Part shown: in pieces, positions 21,766-33,304 of the stretch
How positions within the stretch are numbered: position 1 is the stretch's first letter
Layout: the number at the start of each line of letters is the position of its first letter
Source: Gambelia wislizenii
Lineage: Eukaryota > Chordata > Lepidosauria > Squamata > Crotaphytidae
Direction: 5' to 3'
DNA length: 64,000 bases
Assembly (NCBI GenBank): GCA_030847615.1
Contig: JAUMIR010000004.1
Span: 227,644,501-227,708,500 of the forward strand
Translations under genes and position numbers: made by a program
Notes under the pieces: model-generated
Seen by the model: only the letters and a program-made list of their open reading frames with translations
Databases searched by the model: none
What the model was told of the DNA's origin: nothing

Positions 21766-23274
21766 CTGATGTAAACAAATGTGAAACGTGAGACTTTTAT
21801 ACAGAACCATGAGGTTCTAAAACTGCCTGGTTCTCCTCCAGCATCATGAGCACATTTGCAACTCAGAATAAAGAGGAGGGAGGGAGTGAAGATTATTTGG
21901 AGGAAGCCATAGGCTGCAGGGGGGAAATAATTAAAGACTGATATGCTAATGAGAGCCTTGGAGGAAATTGCTCAAAATCCTAGAGGTATTCATCAGACCT
22001 ATGCATTTGTGCCACCTTATGACATCATAATGTTACTTTAGTGACTGCTTCAATAACAGTATGATGACATATTTGGTGGAATTGCACCTGAATTCTTTTT
22101 TTAAAAATATGTATACATTGTCTTTCTGTCAAAAAGGCCCCAGGGTGATACACAACTTAAAAACAAAAATCAAATTAAGATCAGAGCACATGATCATGCT
22201 GCCATAGAAAAGGCCGGGTCCTGTGTCCCTGTCATCTTAACATCTGTTGATATTGTGATAAATAACACAGCTTATCACTTCATAGCTCCACTGTGAAGTA
22301 ATGACTTCCAAATGTAATGCAACCATCAGAGAGCAAACATCAAAGATGGTGAATTTTCCTTACCTACTTACATTTTTACATACTTTTTTTAAAAAGTGGG
22401 TTTGTGCCATTGCACTCTAGCTTCAGGCTCACACAGCGCCAAATACAATGCCGATGCTGGCAAACTTTGGCTTTAAATAAAAAAATCAGATGTTCCATAT
22501 ATTACTCCATTTAATGTTTGTGCTGCAGTAAAATGAAAGACAACAAAACTAATTCAGATTTGTTTTTTCCTACTTGAAACATGGGTCTGGTCAGAAGAGG
22601 AACAAGTACCACTGTGATAACTTGCAAGGAGAGAGGGCTGTTATGTGAGCACAGGCCCTGGAGATGGCCAGCAAGTGGTTTTGCAACTTCTGACCTCCCT
22701 GGTTTCCAGTGATTTCAAATTAACTTCCCAGTCTGTGTATTTCTTGCCTTATGGTCCTAATTACTAACCAGTTTATTTTTCAGAAATTTGTTCCTGAAAT
22801 AAAAGAGAGAAGAGAAAGAGAGAAGCAAGGAGTGAAAGAAAATGGAAGGGGAAGAGAAAAAACAGAAATGGTAATGGGAATGTGTGCATAAAGAAACATT
22901 TTGCTTTTCAGGCTTTGCCTACTGTGTCTGCCTTACCATGAAAAATATACACAAGGGGGGTAGATGAATGCATAGTAAAATTTAATTACATTTTTATATA
23001 AAAATAGATTTCTTTGAAGAGGAAACTCCTATGTATGTGCCAAAAAAACCCCAAAAACCTCCCTCCGCCAAAATTGATGAACAAAACTGAATACCATCAA
23101 ATGTGTCAATCTGAACATAGCCTAAAGTCAGCCAAGATGACTAGCTGGGTCTGCTTTATACTGATTAAAAATGCTTTCTAGTTATTTTTTAGTGTAGGAA
23201 ATATTGCAGACTTTAGTTGGAAACAATAGACCAGAAACAAATGAAGATATATAGGAAGGGTAACAAGGGACATT
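21766..23274. other. Intergenic DNA, mostly unrecognised
   Basis: Around 22100-22165 a segment (AAATATGTATACATTGTCTT, CCCCAGGGTGATACACAAC) resembles a minus-strand LINE tail. A purine-rich run is at 22800-22865. No gene seen. Confidence 0.4.
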
Positions 23275-24060
23275 AGCAGATTAGCGTCTAAAAATGCTGT
23301 AATTCTGCAAATGAAGATAGTGGGAACATTGTGGCATTATAACACTTATTATCTCACGTAGCTGTAATCACGCAAAAGAAACACCATGGAATTATCGCAT
23401 GATGATCACTAGCACTTTAAGAATGGGAGTTTACCTCCGCAATTTGGCATGGGGGAGATTTCAGCAGTTCTCATGAGAAGACGCGAACATGCGTAAAACT
23501 CCAAAAACCCCATAATTAACGGAGATTATCACACTACACTGTTATAGTGCTATTATTCCACATTAAATGCTGTGGCTGCCCCCTGTGGAATCATGGGATT
23601 TGCATTTAGGTAGGGGCATTTAGAACTCTCAGCCAGAGAGCTCTTAGGCCTCACTAAACTACAAACACCAGAATTCCACAGGGGGCAGCCGCAGCATTTA
23701 ACGTGGAATAATAGCGCTATAACAGTGTAGTGTGTTAATCTCCAAAGTAAATGAACACACAAGCATTGAAATAAAACCTAAAAACATGCAAACTAAAGGG
23801 GACAGTTCATAAAAAGAATGCCCTGTGCTTTGTTTTCACATTCTCTCCTGGATGTTTTCTCGCTGAGGACTGCCCATTCACGCTGTAATCTCACAATTAG
23901 AATGGGATGTGGTTTTGCATGCAGTCAATATCTCCAAAAAAAAGTGCTATTGATGATCTATTGACAGTTTGTCCCATGAATTGCAAATAATGCCTTTTTT
24001 TGCAGCTGGAGCACAGAATAAGAACATGGACAACAATGACGTGTGATAGCGGGGCCCATT
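23275..24060 (-). mobile_element. MITE family M2, copy 1, interrupted by a palindrome
   Basis: Its reverse complement aligns along its length with 28515-29130: for example TGCAGAATTACAGC with AACAGAATTACAACG, and TGGAGCACAGAATAAG with the CTGTGCTCCAGCTGCAAATA region. A 223-bp palindrome (23521-23743) interrupts it; copy 2 has no palindrome at the matching place (near 28883). Confidence 0.7.
23521..23743. mobile_element. Palindromic MITE family P1, well preserved
   Basis: GGAGATTATCACACTACACT on the left is complementary to AGTGTAGTGTGTTAATCTCC on the right. The arms continue with few mismatches to the centre (GTTATAGTGCTATTATTCCA against TGGAATAATAGCGCTATAAC). Confidence 0.85.
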
Positions 24061-24777
24061 CAAGCTACCCTGATGTCATAATCCCTCAATTTTTGCTGTG
24101 TCTCATAATGTCCAAGGATGTAGGGTACATACTGAAGCCACAGCAATGCTCCCATCTTGTCCAGAATCAGTAGCTTTGGGGAATGTGAATGAAAAGTCTT
24201 TCACAGTCTTGACATATTTAATTACGTATTCCAGTATCTCAGCAAGATTTTGCACAAGATATACAGTTGTTGTCACTGACAAGACTGGCCTTCCCATGAG
24301 GTAGAGTGACATGCTGGGAGGTGAGGACAGAAGAAATGGATGGCACACCTTCAGAGTGTCCACACAGCCTTTGCTATGTTCCCTAAGAAAGCCTGCTGCG
24401 CTCAGGTGCCTCGTGCCATTGCTAGTGTTGAAATATAATTCTACAACTGTTTGGCTTCTGAACATGGAATCTTTTGCCTCAGGCGTCAGAATATCTTGAG
24501 ACTGTCCTGCTCACTGAGCTGCAGTTGCATCATGGATTAAAATGGAAACCTGTAGTCTCTTGGGTGTTTAGGTGCTGAGAAAATATTTAATGAGATATCA
24601 GGGAGGCATTTTCGTATCTCAGATGATAAAGAAATCTTGGGAATGTCAAAATATGAAAGCCAACAAACACCTTCCCCAAATTTATCTAGATAGGTTGAAG
24701 GCATGTTGCAAAGGGTGAAAACTCAATATGTTTGGAAAATATGTTGTCTCATCTCTTCCATTCTGCTGTAAACTATA
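24061..24777. other. Intergenic DNA, nothing recognised
   Basis: Short open frames occur on both strands (24098-24304; 24103-24465) but they overlap antiparallel and show no domain. No repeat identified. Confidence 0.35.
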
Positions 24778-25110
24778 AGATTTTCACACGGGGAAATTAT
24801 TCCCCTGGGAAATCGGGACAGAAATGGGGCTGTTCCAGTAGCAGCACCCCGTTTCTCACTCCCCCTTCCTTCTTGTGATCTCCCGTCGTCTTCCCTCTGT
24901 GCTGCTTCCATTTCTTTCCCAGTAAGTTCCGTGATTTTTTACTAACGAAGAACTTTCATTAGTAAAAAATCACAGAACTTACCAGGAAAGAAGTGGAAGC
25001 AACACGGAAGGAAGATGACGGGAGATAGTGAGAAGGAAGGGGGCTTGCAAAACAGGGTGCTGCTACTGGAACAGCCCAATTTCTGTCCCGATTTCCCTGT
25101 GTGAAAATCT
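24778..25110. mobile_element. 333-bp palindrome, probable MITE
   Basis: Arms of about 160 bases: AGATTTTCACACGGGGAAAT on the left matches the inverse of GGGAAATCGG...GTGTGAAAATCT on the right. Near the centre GTGATTTTTTACTAA (24931-24945) pairs exactly with TTAGTAAAAAATCAC (24959-24973), leaving a loop of about 13 bases. A few indels distinguish the arms. No protein is encoded; the RNA could form a very long hairpin if transcribed. Confidence 0.85.
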
Positions 25111-26047
25111 CCTAAGTCAACAACAAACCTATTTTCTTCCAAATACTATTTCCAGTTGCTGTTAAGACTTATTAAAATGCTTTGATTTGCTTTCCACAAT
25201 CTAAATAAGCTATGTAAATCCAGTTATTACATAGGAACAGCTCCGGTACAGCTAAGTAACAGGTGCATGTTACATATCTATGCCAAAATTTTTGTTCTTA
25301 CCAAGGCAGCAAAGTAGCATTCTTTAGTCAACCATACCCCCACCTCATCACATTGCACATTCTAAGTACCTTATTTTGAAAGCAGGCAGGGTGTTGTTTT
25401 GAGAGGAATAGCTTATGCCTTTTAAGCAGAATATTTCTAGATGGAGATAGAGGATACATTCAATTAACTGATTAATTGAAGCTGTTCTTTTCCTGTCCTG
25501 TATTTCTATTAACTGTACTGATGTGTTTTATATCAAGTTGAACAGATCTGCAGAAAATGGAAGTACAGATTTCTAAGCCAGTTAGGGCAATTTTATTTCT
25601 CCAGCTATAGAATTGAGTGCTTTCTCTAGCTGCCTTTTGAATGCAATAATTTCAGTCATTAGAATTTGCACATTTACATGTAAAGATTTAAGGCACAATT
25701 GCAGATATTCAGTGACCAATACACACACGCACACTTCTTTTGCTCAATAAGAGACACATGCATTCTAAATGATACTACTTTTTTCATTTAAAATGCAGCA
25801 CATTTTGTGTGTGTGTGTGTTTTAATGCTGCAGATTTATACAGTTTTACGCCAGCAAGCATACGAATCATATTGCATTGTGAATACAAACCGATGCACAT
25901 TTGTATATTGGAACACATGTTGCCTTTGGATGAGCTGCTTTGATTGCAGCAAGATGTGAAAGCACTGTTTTATACAATTTGTAGCAATCCCGGCTGAGTT
26001 GCTAGCAACACTGCTAACTCTGCACAGTCCTGCAGGTGATAGCCTAA
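25111..26047. other. Intergenic DNA, nothing recognised
   Basis: AT-rich, with short GT/CA runs near 25720 and 25808. No coding or repeat signature. Confidence 0.35.
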
Positions 26048-26708
26048 GGCCCTGTTTGTCTCTAGACTATATGGCGAAAATATTCCTCATAGAATTCAAG
26101 GAGAATATGATTTGTCTTAATGACATCCTGCATCAATCTGCTGTATTTGGAAGGCGGGGGGGGGCCAAAATGCCAAAAACTTTGCAAGAAAAGCCTTTGC
26201 AGCTTTCCCTATATTTTTTTAAAAGCTCTGCAGGGAATGTGCATTCCTGCTTGTTGGGCCAATCATTTTGCTTTGGTGCACATTTCCGATAAGAGCAGAA
26301 GTGGAAAGCTGATTGGTTGGACATGCACACAGGGCGGAGTTTCTAACAACAAGGCAAGCACCCAAAACTGCCATGTTGTATTTTTGCGATAGTGATTGTG
26401 CACTCAGGCAATGGAACAGCCTTTTTTTTCTTTTCTATTTATTTAAACGGAATCTTGCACTTCTGCACCTTGGATATGCTTTTTAAAAAATATTGTTTGG
26501 CAGCGGCAACTGGCAACAATAAAAACACGAGTAATTCACTCATGCCCACCATCATGATTTGCAGGCATGCCCATTTGAACAATGAACATGGATAGCTTCA
26601 CATGCCTGCGATCTTGTCAAAAAAATCGTTAAGACAAATGAAAGCTGCTGCGAATTGGCATCAGTGCGCATCAATCCACATTTTATCGTCTCATATAGAC
26701 AAGCCCCT
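26048..26708. mobile_element. MITE family M1, copy 3 (reversed, diverged)
   Basis: Reads in the opposite sense to the copies at 7109 and 29678: GGCGAAAATATTCCTCATAG corresponds to the reverse of CATGAGAGGTATTTTCACC. It ends TCATATAGACAAGCCCC. It shares the CCAATCATTTTGC and AAAACTGCCATGTTG segments in order. Substantially diverged, so older. Confidence 0.7.
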
Positions 26709-27587
26709 AGAGTTACATCCAGTGTCCATTGCTGGTTTACACATGGTCTCCCCGTACACACATCTCAGCATGTTCCCATTCCCCAGCAATTTCCACAGGG
26801 ATTGCTCTTTCCTTTCCAACTGCTACTAAAAGGCTGTCAACATCAGTCTCGGAAGCCATGAAACAGCATGTCCTCTGCGCCCCACAGGTGTCTTATCAGC
26901 TGGGCAGTGAAAAAAAGTGGATGGGGTCCTATTGGCTTTGAGAGCCACAGGGAAAATAGTCAAGAGATGCTGGTGGTATACCATTGCCGTAGACCAGGGG
27001 TAGGGCAAAGTGCAGACCATTGTCCTGATCCCAAGCTCTCTGGCATCCCCACAAAGCCCACGTCCCACTCTTCAAAGCCTGGAAACCAGCCAGCAGCACA
27101 TGAGCAAAGCCCCCTGCATGTGACCAGCCTGCAGGCCTGCTTCCTGGGTTTGGAAGAGCCACAGCAGACAGCACCTGCAGTGACAGGCCAGTGTGGTGGC
27201 ATGGGCTTCTGTAGTTATGCAGGGCCTGATCTGTTTTTGGCCAGTTTAAGTGGTTTTTCCTAGGTATTTTTTAAAAGCAGTGTATAACAGGCTTTACTCC
27301 ATCTTGGTCCTGTCTTGGCCCTAGAGGTCGTACAGACTGCCTGGGAGCAAAATGGAGCAAATGGCCTGCATCATCTGGACTGCAGGGCTCCAAGACGGGG
27401 CAAACAGCCCATCTAGACAGGGTCCCAGTGATTTTTCTAGCTGAGTGGAAATTGGAGGATGGAGTCCAGTGCTAACCGTATACCACACTGGCTAATAGTT
27501 AACAAACACATCTGTACACAGAAGACCATTGTCCTCTGATTAGTCTGTTGGCACCTATTGTTAGACTTAAAACATTTCTTGTATCCT

Positions 27588-27621
<34 letters not shown>

Positions 27622-28018
27622 GTTTTCATCCACAGTGGAGAGGAGAAGTTAATGGAGTAAACCAATTCTTATAGTTAGACTTCTGCAGTGAAGCTGTCAC
27701 GGAGGGAAGCTAGCAGCAGATCAAGCTGTGATCCCTTTAACTGGAGTTTCCCCCTGGCTGGTTGACATTTAATCAAACTGAAAAGGAGGGGAGGGAACCC
27801 CTTACCTCCTACCTTGACTGACTTCAGGCTTGATTGTACAAAAATGAGGAAATCATGAGAAACTACAGGTGATCAGAGCAACAGAAAATCACAAATTGCT
27901 CAAGCTGAATCACCTGACATCTTTCTTTAAAAAAAAAAATCTTTAAATCTCCTGAGTGGCAATGTGAGACATGAACATCCTCCCAAAATATAAGTTTTGG
28001 GGTAATATATTTGTGAAT
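26709..28018. other. Intergenic DNA with a CA microsatellite
   Basis: A (CA)n run of about 15 units is at 27589-27619. Around 27318-27424 the ends GGCCCTAGAGGTCGTACAGA and CCATCTAGACAGGGTCCC hint at another short DNA element, too weak to define. Several overlapping open frames at 26868-27263 on both strands have no recognisable domain. Confidence 0.4.
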
Positions 28019-28254
28019 GAGAACCAGCTTGGTGTAGTGGTCTGAGTGTTGGATTAGAACTGTGGGAGACTAGGGCTGAATCTCTGCTCTATCGTGGAAA
28101 CTCACTAGGTGGCCTTAGGAAAGTCACTCTTTCTCAACCTTAGAGGAAAACAATGGCAAATCCCCTTGAACAAATTTTGTCAAGAAAACCCCATGATAGT
28201 GTCACCTTAAGGTTGCCATAAGTTGGAAATGACTTGAAGGCACATAACAACAAG
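28019..28254 (+). mobile_element. tRNA-derived SINE, near full length
   Basis: Head GAACCAGCTTGGTGTAGTGG (A-box-like), body GGAAACTCACTAGGTGGCCT, AATGGCAAATCCCCTTGAAC and GTCAAGAAAACCCCATGATA, end AAATGACTTGAAGGCACATA with a short CAA tail. This copy shows the uninterrupted family order used to interpret the split copies at 7049 and 47905. Confidence 0.9.
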
Positions 28255-28514
28255 ATGTGGGAATGCACTTCACCTAAACTATTGAAAGTGCTTGCTGTAA
28301 ACAGCAGCACTGTGTGAGAGGGGTATTTGATTATCAGCAGCAAAACAAGCAAAAAGGAAGGTTCATCTCCCTTCTCCATTGTGCAGCAACGTGGCTCAGA
28401 AGCCACATAGCTGCTTTTCATTTGGAAAAACAAAGAAATACACTTCCAACCATGGGATTCAATGATGTGTTTAGCACTAGATCCAGTCAAAAGACTTTAT
28501 CAGACGTGGCAAAA

Positions 28515-29130
28515 ACTGCATGATTACAATGTCATGGTAGCACGAATTGTTCCCACTATTTCATGACGTTGTCATATTCACGTAGTCAACTGTGCTCCAG
28601 CTGCAAATAACATGTTCCTTTTCATTGATGGGACAAGTCATCAATAGCTTTCAATATCGCTTTTTTCACCTTATTGAAGTGTGTGCAAAAACACGTCCTG
28701 CTGTAATCGCGAGTTTACAGTGTGAATAGGCAGTCCTCTTTCCCCCACTCTCCATTCCTGGTGAGAAAACATCTGGGTGAGAACGTTAAAACTATCCACA
28801 GGATGCTCTTTTTATGAGCTGTCCTGGTTTGCACTTTTTAAGGTTTGTTTAAGGGTTTGTGTGCTCGTCTACTTTGCAAATTCAGCGTTTTTTGGTGTTT
28901 TTAAGCATACTCGTGTCTTTTTGCGAGAACCACTGAACTCTCTCCCATGCTAAATCACAGAAGTAAAGTCCCGTTCCTAAAGTGCTAGTAGTGGTCGTTC
29001 AGTAATTCCATGGTGGTTTTTTTGTGCGATTACAATGAAGTGTGATAATAATTGTAATAATGCCACTATGTTTCCACTTCCCTCGTTAACAGAATTACAA
29101 CGTTTTTAGACACTAGTGGCAGTCTGATAA
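28515..29130 (+). mobile_element. MITE family M2, copy 2
   Basis: Aligned in inverse orientation with 23275-24060 over its whole length. It begins near CATGATTACAATGTCATGG and ends near TTTTTAGACACTAGTGG. Lacks the palindrome present in copy 1. Terminal repeats are not clear. Confidence 0.65.
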
Positions 29131-29293
29131 AGTCCAAAGTAGACAACATTGGCTAGGTTGTGGACCAGAAGAATCAAACATAAGTCCCATGGAGTGAAAT
29201 TAAATCCACTGTTTTTGCTACCTGCAACTTTGGGACTGCAACTTCTTTTTAAAATAGAGGAAAGTTTCAGAGTATGTCAAGCATCTGGAAGAC

Positions 29294-29429
29294 CAGTGGT
29301 TCTCAAACTTTGGTCCTCCGGATGTTTTGGATTTCAGTTCCACAAAGTTCCAGCCAGCATGGCCAATAATCAGGAATTCTGGAAGTTGAAGTCCCAAATA
29401 TGCGGAAGACCAAAGTTTGAGAATCACTG
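29294..29429. mobile_element. hAT-like short palindromic element
   Basis: CAGTGGTTCTCAAACTTTGG with TCCTCC on the left is matched by GGAAGACC and AAAGTTTGAGAATCACTG on the right. This is the canonical hAT (Charlie-type) terminus. The 8-bp flanks (TGGAAGAC and TGGTAAAT) agree at only 5 of 8 bases. Confidence 0.82.
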
Positions 29430-29589
29430 TGGTAAATGACAGTACACGACAAGTTATTTGCATTTGGATTGATAGGTCATGCATTTATTTATTTTTTCTT
29501 CACAGTTGTATCATGCTCAATCCTGCAATGAGCACCAGGCAGCATACCTATCAATTTTTGTTCCCCCAACTTCAATCTGAAAACAAGCC

Positions 29590-29675
29590 TGTGGGGAAGG
29601 TTAGAGTGACTGGCCCAAGGTTACCCAGAGAGTTCCATAACTTAGTGGGGACTTCAACCTGGATCTCCTAAAACT
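29590..29675 (-). mobile_element. MIR-like/core SINE fragment
   Basis: GGTTAGAGTGACTGGCCCAA, GGTTACCCAGAGAG and CAACCTGGATCTCC resemble the reverse complement of the conserved core of MIR-type SINEs. Short and diverged; it could also be a decayed copy of the tRNA SINE seen elsewhere. Confidence 0.45.
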
Positions 29676-29677
29676 TA

Positions 29678-30282
29678 GGGCTCATCTACACAAGGGGAAA
29701 GAATCCAAAGTACAGTACCTCATAGTATTGGCATCTTGCAGCAGCAGCGACATGTCTAAACAGTTTTTCAGGCCTTGGAAGCCCCCATAAGCCTCACATT
29801 CCTGATGGTGGCTGCAAGTGATTTACTCATGTTAGTTCTTCACTGTCACCATTTTGTTTTGTTTTAAAAGTCATCCTAAGGTGCATCGGTGTGATAGAGC
29901 GATTCTTCAATTTTATAAGAAAGCAAAACAGAAGTTATTGACCCTTTTTATCATCTTAGTGAGCAATCACTAAGGCAAAAATCCAACATGGCTGCAGCGG
30001 GTGCTTGCCCTCCTAGCAAGCCCTGCCCCCACTCTTGGCCAATCAGCTTTGTGCTTCCTTTCAAGTTTGTTATTGTTCCATAGTCTAAATGAGCAAAAAT
30101 GTGCACCCGCCTCACGGTTTGGGGAAAAGTATGGGGAAATCTGCAAAGGCTTTTACCCCATTGTTTTGGCCATTTTGGGGCCCCCTCCTTCCGAATAGTG
30201 TGGATTGGTGCTGGATTCTGTTTAGACAGATAGGATTCCCAGTGAATTCCATAAGGGGCATTTTCACCATTTAGACAGGCCC
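29678..30282. mobile_element. MITE family M1, copy 2
   Basis: Starts GGGCTCATCTACACAAGGGG and ends CACCATTTAGACAGGCCC; these ends are imperfect inverted repeats. It aligns with copy 1 through the whole length, including AAAATCCAACATGG and AAAGGCTTTTACCCCATTG. The minus-strand frame at 29951-30382 aligns with the frame in copy 1 without shift, though it has no known domain. Confidence 0.78.
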
Positions 30283-30326
30283 TCGGTCTTCTATTCAGAT
30301 TGCTATACCAGACGTACAGGCTTTGG

Positions 30327-30464
30327 TTAAGGCTGCCAGCTGAAATAAAGGGCAGGGCTTCTGTACCTTTTATGGTATACACAAGCTTTACCTGCTAACA
30401 TTCCCTCTTCTGCACAACCATTAAAGGTACAGGAGCTGTGCCCCTTACTTCAGATGGCAACCCT
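30327..30464. mobile_element. hAT-like palindromic MITE
   Basis: GGCTGCCAGCTGAAATAAAG and the inverse of CTTACTTCAGATGGCAACC match, as do GTACCTTTTA and TAAAGGTAC. Flanks GGCTTTGG (30319-30326) and AGCTTTGG (30465-30472) match at 7 of 8 bases, fitting an 8-bp hAT duplication. Confidence 0.72.
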
Positions 30465-30472
30465 AGCTTTGG

Positions 30473-31092
30473 CATGCATTGGCCATTACAAATTCAATTA
30501 AGCTTAAACATGTATGCTTCTATACCAGATTCTGCCATAAAGTTAATGCTTTGGCTGTTGTCGCTTCAGGTGTCTGAGCAGAGGTAAACAGTACTTCACT
30601 GGGAATTCAGGTGTTTAACAACTGTCCATTTTAACACCATTTTTCATTTTTAAATATCAAACAACTATTTGAACACCTCAGACCGTGAGCTGTGTTGACT
30701 TGCTAACTTACAATTGCAGATGGTTAATTACCACTAAGTATAATCATTTTTTTCTAAATGGAGCACACAGTATTAAACTCCTCTAATATAGTGTACGTTT
30801 TTCATAAATGTTAGCTGCTGTTGACATCAGTTTCAGCAAATATATCTAGCACAATACACTAATGTGTTGATGGTAAGCTGCTTAATGAGTCTTAGGGGAG
30901 CTTTCTTTGATTTGTTTGAAATTGCAACCACAGTAAAGAGAACAATTAGCTTACAGAAATATGAGTTCCCATACGACTTCCTAAAGCTCGTTCCTTGCTA
31001 CTTTAGCACAGCATTACAGCCCTTGAAACTAAAAATAAACTAAAACTAAAAACAAAACTTTTAAAAACTAAAAAAAAACTTAACCCACATCC
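30473..31092. other. Intergenic DNA, nothing recognised
   Basis: AT-rich, no coding pattern, no identifiable repeat. An A-rich run is at about 31026-31080. Confidence 0.35.
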
Positions 31093-31240
31093 GTTGTTGT
31101 TGTTGTTGTTGTTGTTGTTGCTGTTTGTGTGCCTTCAAGTCACTTCCGACTTATGGCAACCCTAAAGTGAACCTATCACAGAGTTTTCTGTGGCTGAGAT
31201 TCTGTACTTCGACGAAAGTCACCCAGTGGGTTTTCACACC
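31093..31240 (-). mobile_element. tRNA-derived SINE, 3' part with (GTT)n tail
   Basis: A (GTT)n run at 31095-31122 leads into GTGTGCCTTCAAGTCACTTC, CGACTTATGGCAACCCTAA and GAAAGTCACCCAGTGGGTTT: the tail and body of the SINE on the minus strand, with an internal deletion. Confidence 0.83.
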
Positions 31241-31451
31241 CTTCACTCTATAGTAAATGGGGCAAGCAGTACATTTCATTGGCAGTGTATACAATATATG
31301 CAAGACAGAATCAGTCATTCTACCATATTTTTCATTTAAGAGTTAAATTATAGCAAATGTTAATAGGCACTGTGCATATTTGAAGATGTGTTTTTAAGAA
31401 ACATCTAAATGAGTTGTCCCTCTTGTCGTTAACTGGATCCTGACTGTAATA

Positions 31452-31690
31452 CAGTTGGTCCTCTGTAGCCATGGATTGGCATCCACGTGTTCCACCATCC
31501 ACGGCTTGAAAATATTAAATTAATAAATAAATTCCAAGAAACAAACCTTGATTTTCGCCATTTTATATAATGGACACCATTTTACTCTGCCATTGTATAT
31601 AATGTGACTTAAGCATCCATGGATTTTGGTATCCACGGGGTGGGGGAGGGCTCCTGGAACCGAACCCCAGTGGATACCAAGGGCCCACTG
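31452..31690. mobile_element. Tigger/pogo-like MITE, family B, copy 1
   Basis: Starts CAGTTGGTCCTCTGTAGCC and ends CAGTGGATACCAAGGGCCCACTG, with TA at 31450-31451 and 31691-31692. The middle includes GTATCCACGG and AAATTCCAAG. Related to 62168-62395. Confidence 0.85.
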
Positions 31691-31692
31691 TA

Positions 31693-32063
31693 GTTGTGGA
31701 GAAAAAACATGGAGAAGACAGAAAAAGGCCCATAAAACCATAGTGTAGGAGTGGGCAAAGTGGGGGCTGGGTTTCATGTGGCCCTCAGGTCATTTTTGTG
31801 GCCCCCAGCCCCCCCCAATTTAAAAAACTTTTTTTCCCAACAAAATCTTTTTTTAGCCTTGGGGCAAAGGAAACAATTTTGACATGCCAAGGGAGGCCTT
31901 TTTTTAAAAAAAAAAATGGAAGTGAAGTAGCCCTTCAAGATCTCTTAGAGGACCAGTGCACCCCCCCCCAACTCACCCCTGCCATAGGGGACATTAATAT
32001 GGGGGATGTTGTTGAATCCACAAGGAATGGTTGATTCCTGGTCGACAAATGATCATCCTACAT
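31693..32063. other. Non-coding stretch with C-, T- and A-rich runs
   Basis: Includes GGAGTGGGCAAAGTGGGGG near 31748, which may be the start of a decayed hAT element, and homopolymer-rich sequence at 31800-31920. Nothing else recognised. Confidence 0.35.
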
Positions 32064-32212
32064 CAATGGCAGGGACTGCGGAGACCTCCAGGTGTTGTTG
32101 GGCTGCAACCCCCCAACAGCCATAGCCAACATAGCCATTGGTGAGGAATGCTGGGAGTTGCAGTACAACACCACCTGGAAATCTCCCCAGTTCCCTTCCC
32201 TGCTTTAAATGG
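32064..32212. mobile_element. Short hAT-like palindromic element
   Basis: CCTCCAGGTGTTGTTGGGCT on the left and CAGTACAACACCACCTGGAA on the right are inverted, with the CAACAGCCATAGCCAACAT and GCTGGGAGTTGCA middle typical of these elements. Confidence 0.65.
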
Positions 32213-33005
32213 AATTTGAGATGCATGTTTTTCATGGAGTATGGAAACTGATGGGCCACAGAAATGGTTTGGAATTGGCCCAACTCCGAAATTGTTCTAT
32301 ATTTCTGTGATGCTTAATTTTTGGTGCATTGAGGAACAGTATACTAGAAAGAACAAACTCTGAAAACAGTCTTCTTCTTTTTTTTTACCAAGTCAAGCAG
32401 TTTCCAAAGCACTGGGCCCATTTTTTGCCCTTCCCCAGATCTTGGAGGGCTACATATACACATTCTGGCACCCCACCCCCTAAAACAATTGCTTCCAAAT
32501 CCTCTGGAAGTGTGTGATTTACCCTTTATACATATAACATCGCCAATAATTTCCAGGTAGTAATAACAGCAGTAATGATTTGTTCATACCAAAGACTGGA
32601 TGGAAATGAAATGTAATTGCCTTGGCATTCAGGTTTTTTTAAAGAATTATAAGGCAACAATATTGCTGCTGCAAATCTCTTCAACCAGATTCATCACCCA
32701 GTGTATATTTTTATATATCTGATAGCAAGATTTATTGCTTTTCTGGAAAACCAAGGTCCAAATGCTAACATGTTTAATAGCTTTATCACTGTTTTGGATA
32801 CTCTTGTTTCTATACGGGTTTTTTAAAGCAGTAATCATGTGCAGTAATCATGTGAGCAATGTTTTTAAAGATTTTTTTTCCTGAGCATTTGCTTATTCAA
32901 AAAAAAAAAAAAGCTGATTCCAATGCCATAGTAATAAACACACACACACCCCCAAAAAAAAAAAGATGAAGAGAAGATGGAGGGTTGATACAATTTGCAC
33001 TCCTG
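32213..33005. other. Intergenic DNA, nothing recognised
   Basis: AT-rich, with several A runs (32900-32912, 32953-32964). No coding pattern. Confidence 0.35.
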
Positions 33006-33304
33006 AAATATCTAAAGGCCTGTCACAGAAAGGAGGGTGCAGGTTTGTTCTCTGCTGCCCCAGAGGGTAGGACCAGGTCTAATGATTTTTAGTTACAGGA
33101 GAGTAGACCTTGATTGAACATTAGAAGGAACCTCTTGACAATAGGAGTGGTTCAACAATGTAACCAATTGACTAGAGAGGTAGTGGGTCTCCTTGTCTGG
33201 ATGTCTTCAAAAAGAGGCTGGACATGGGAATTGCCTAGCTTGGTTTCCTGCATTAAGCAAGAGGGGTTGGCACACGAGGCCCCTTCCAACACTATGATTC
33301 TATG
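33006..33304 (+). mobile_element. CR1 LINE, 3' fragment (diverged)
   Basis: Aligns with the other CR1 3' ends: CTCTGCTGCCCCAGAG, ACATTAGAAGGAACCTCTTG, GTCTTCAAAAAGAGGCTGG and CCTTCCAACACTATGATTCTATG. More divergent than the copy at 48416. Confidence 0.85.

Noticed and set aside
26868..27263. A 131-residue plus-strand frame overlapped by several minus-strand frames
   Set aside because: Overlapping frames on both strands in moderately GC-rich DNA, with no conserved motif and no splice or promoter context.
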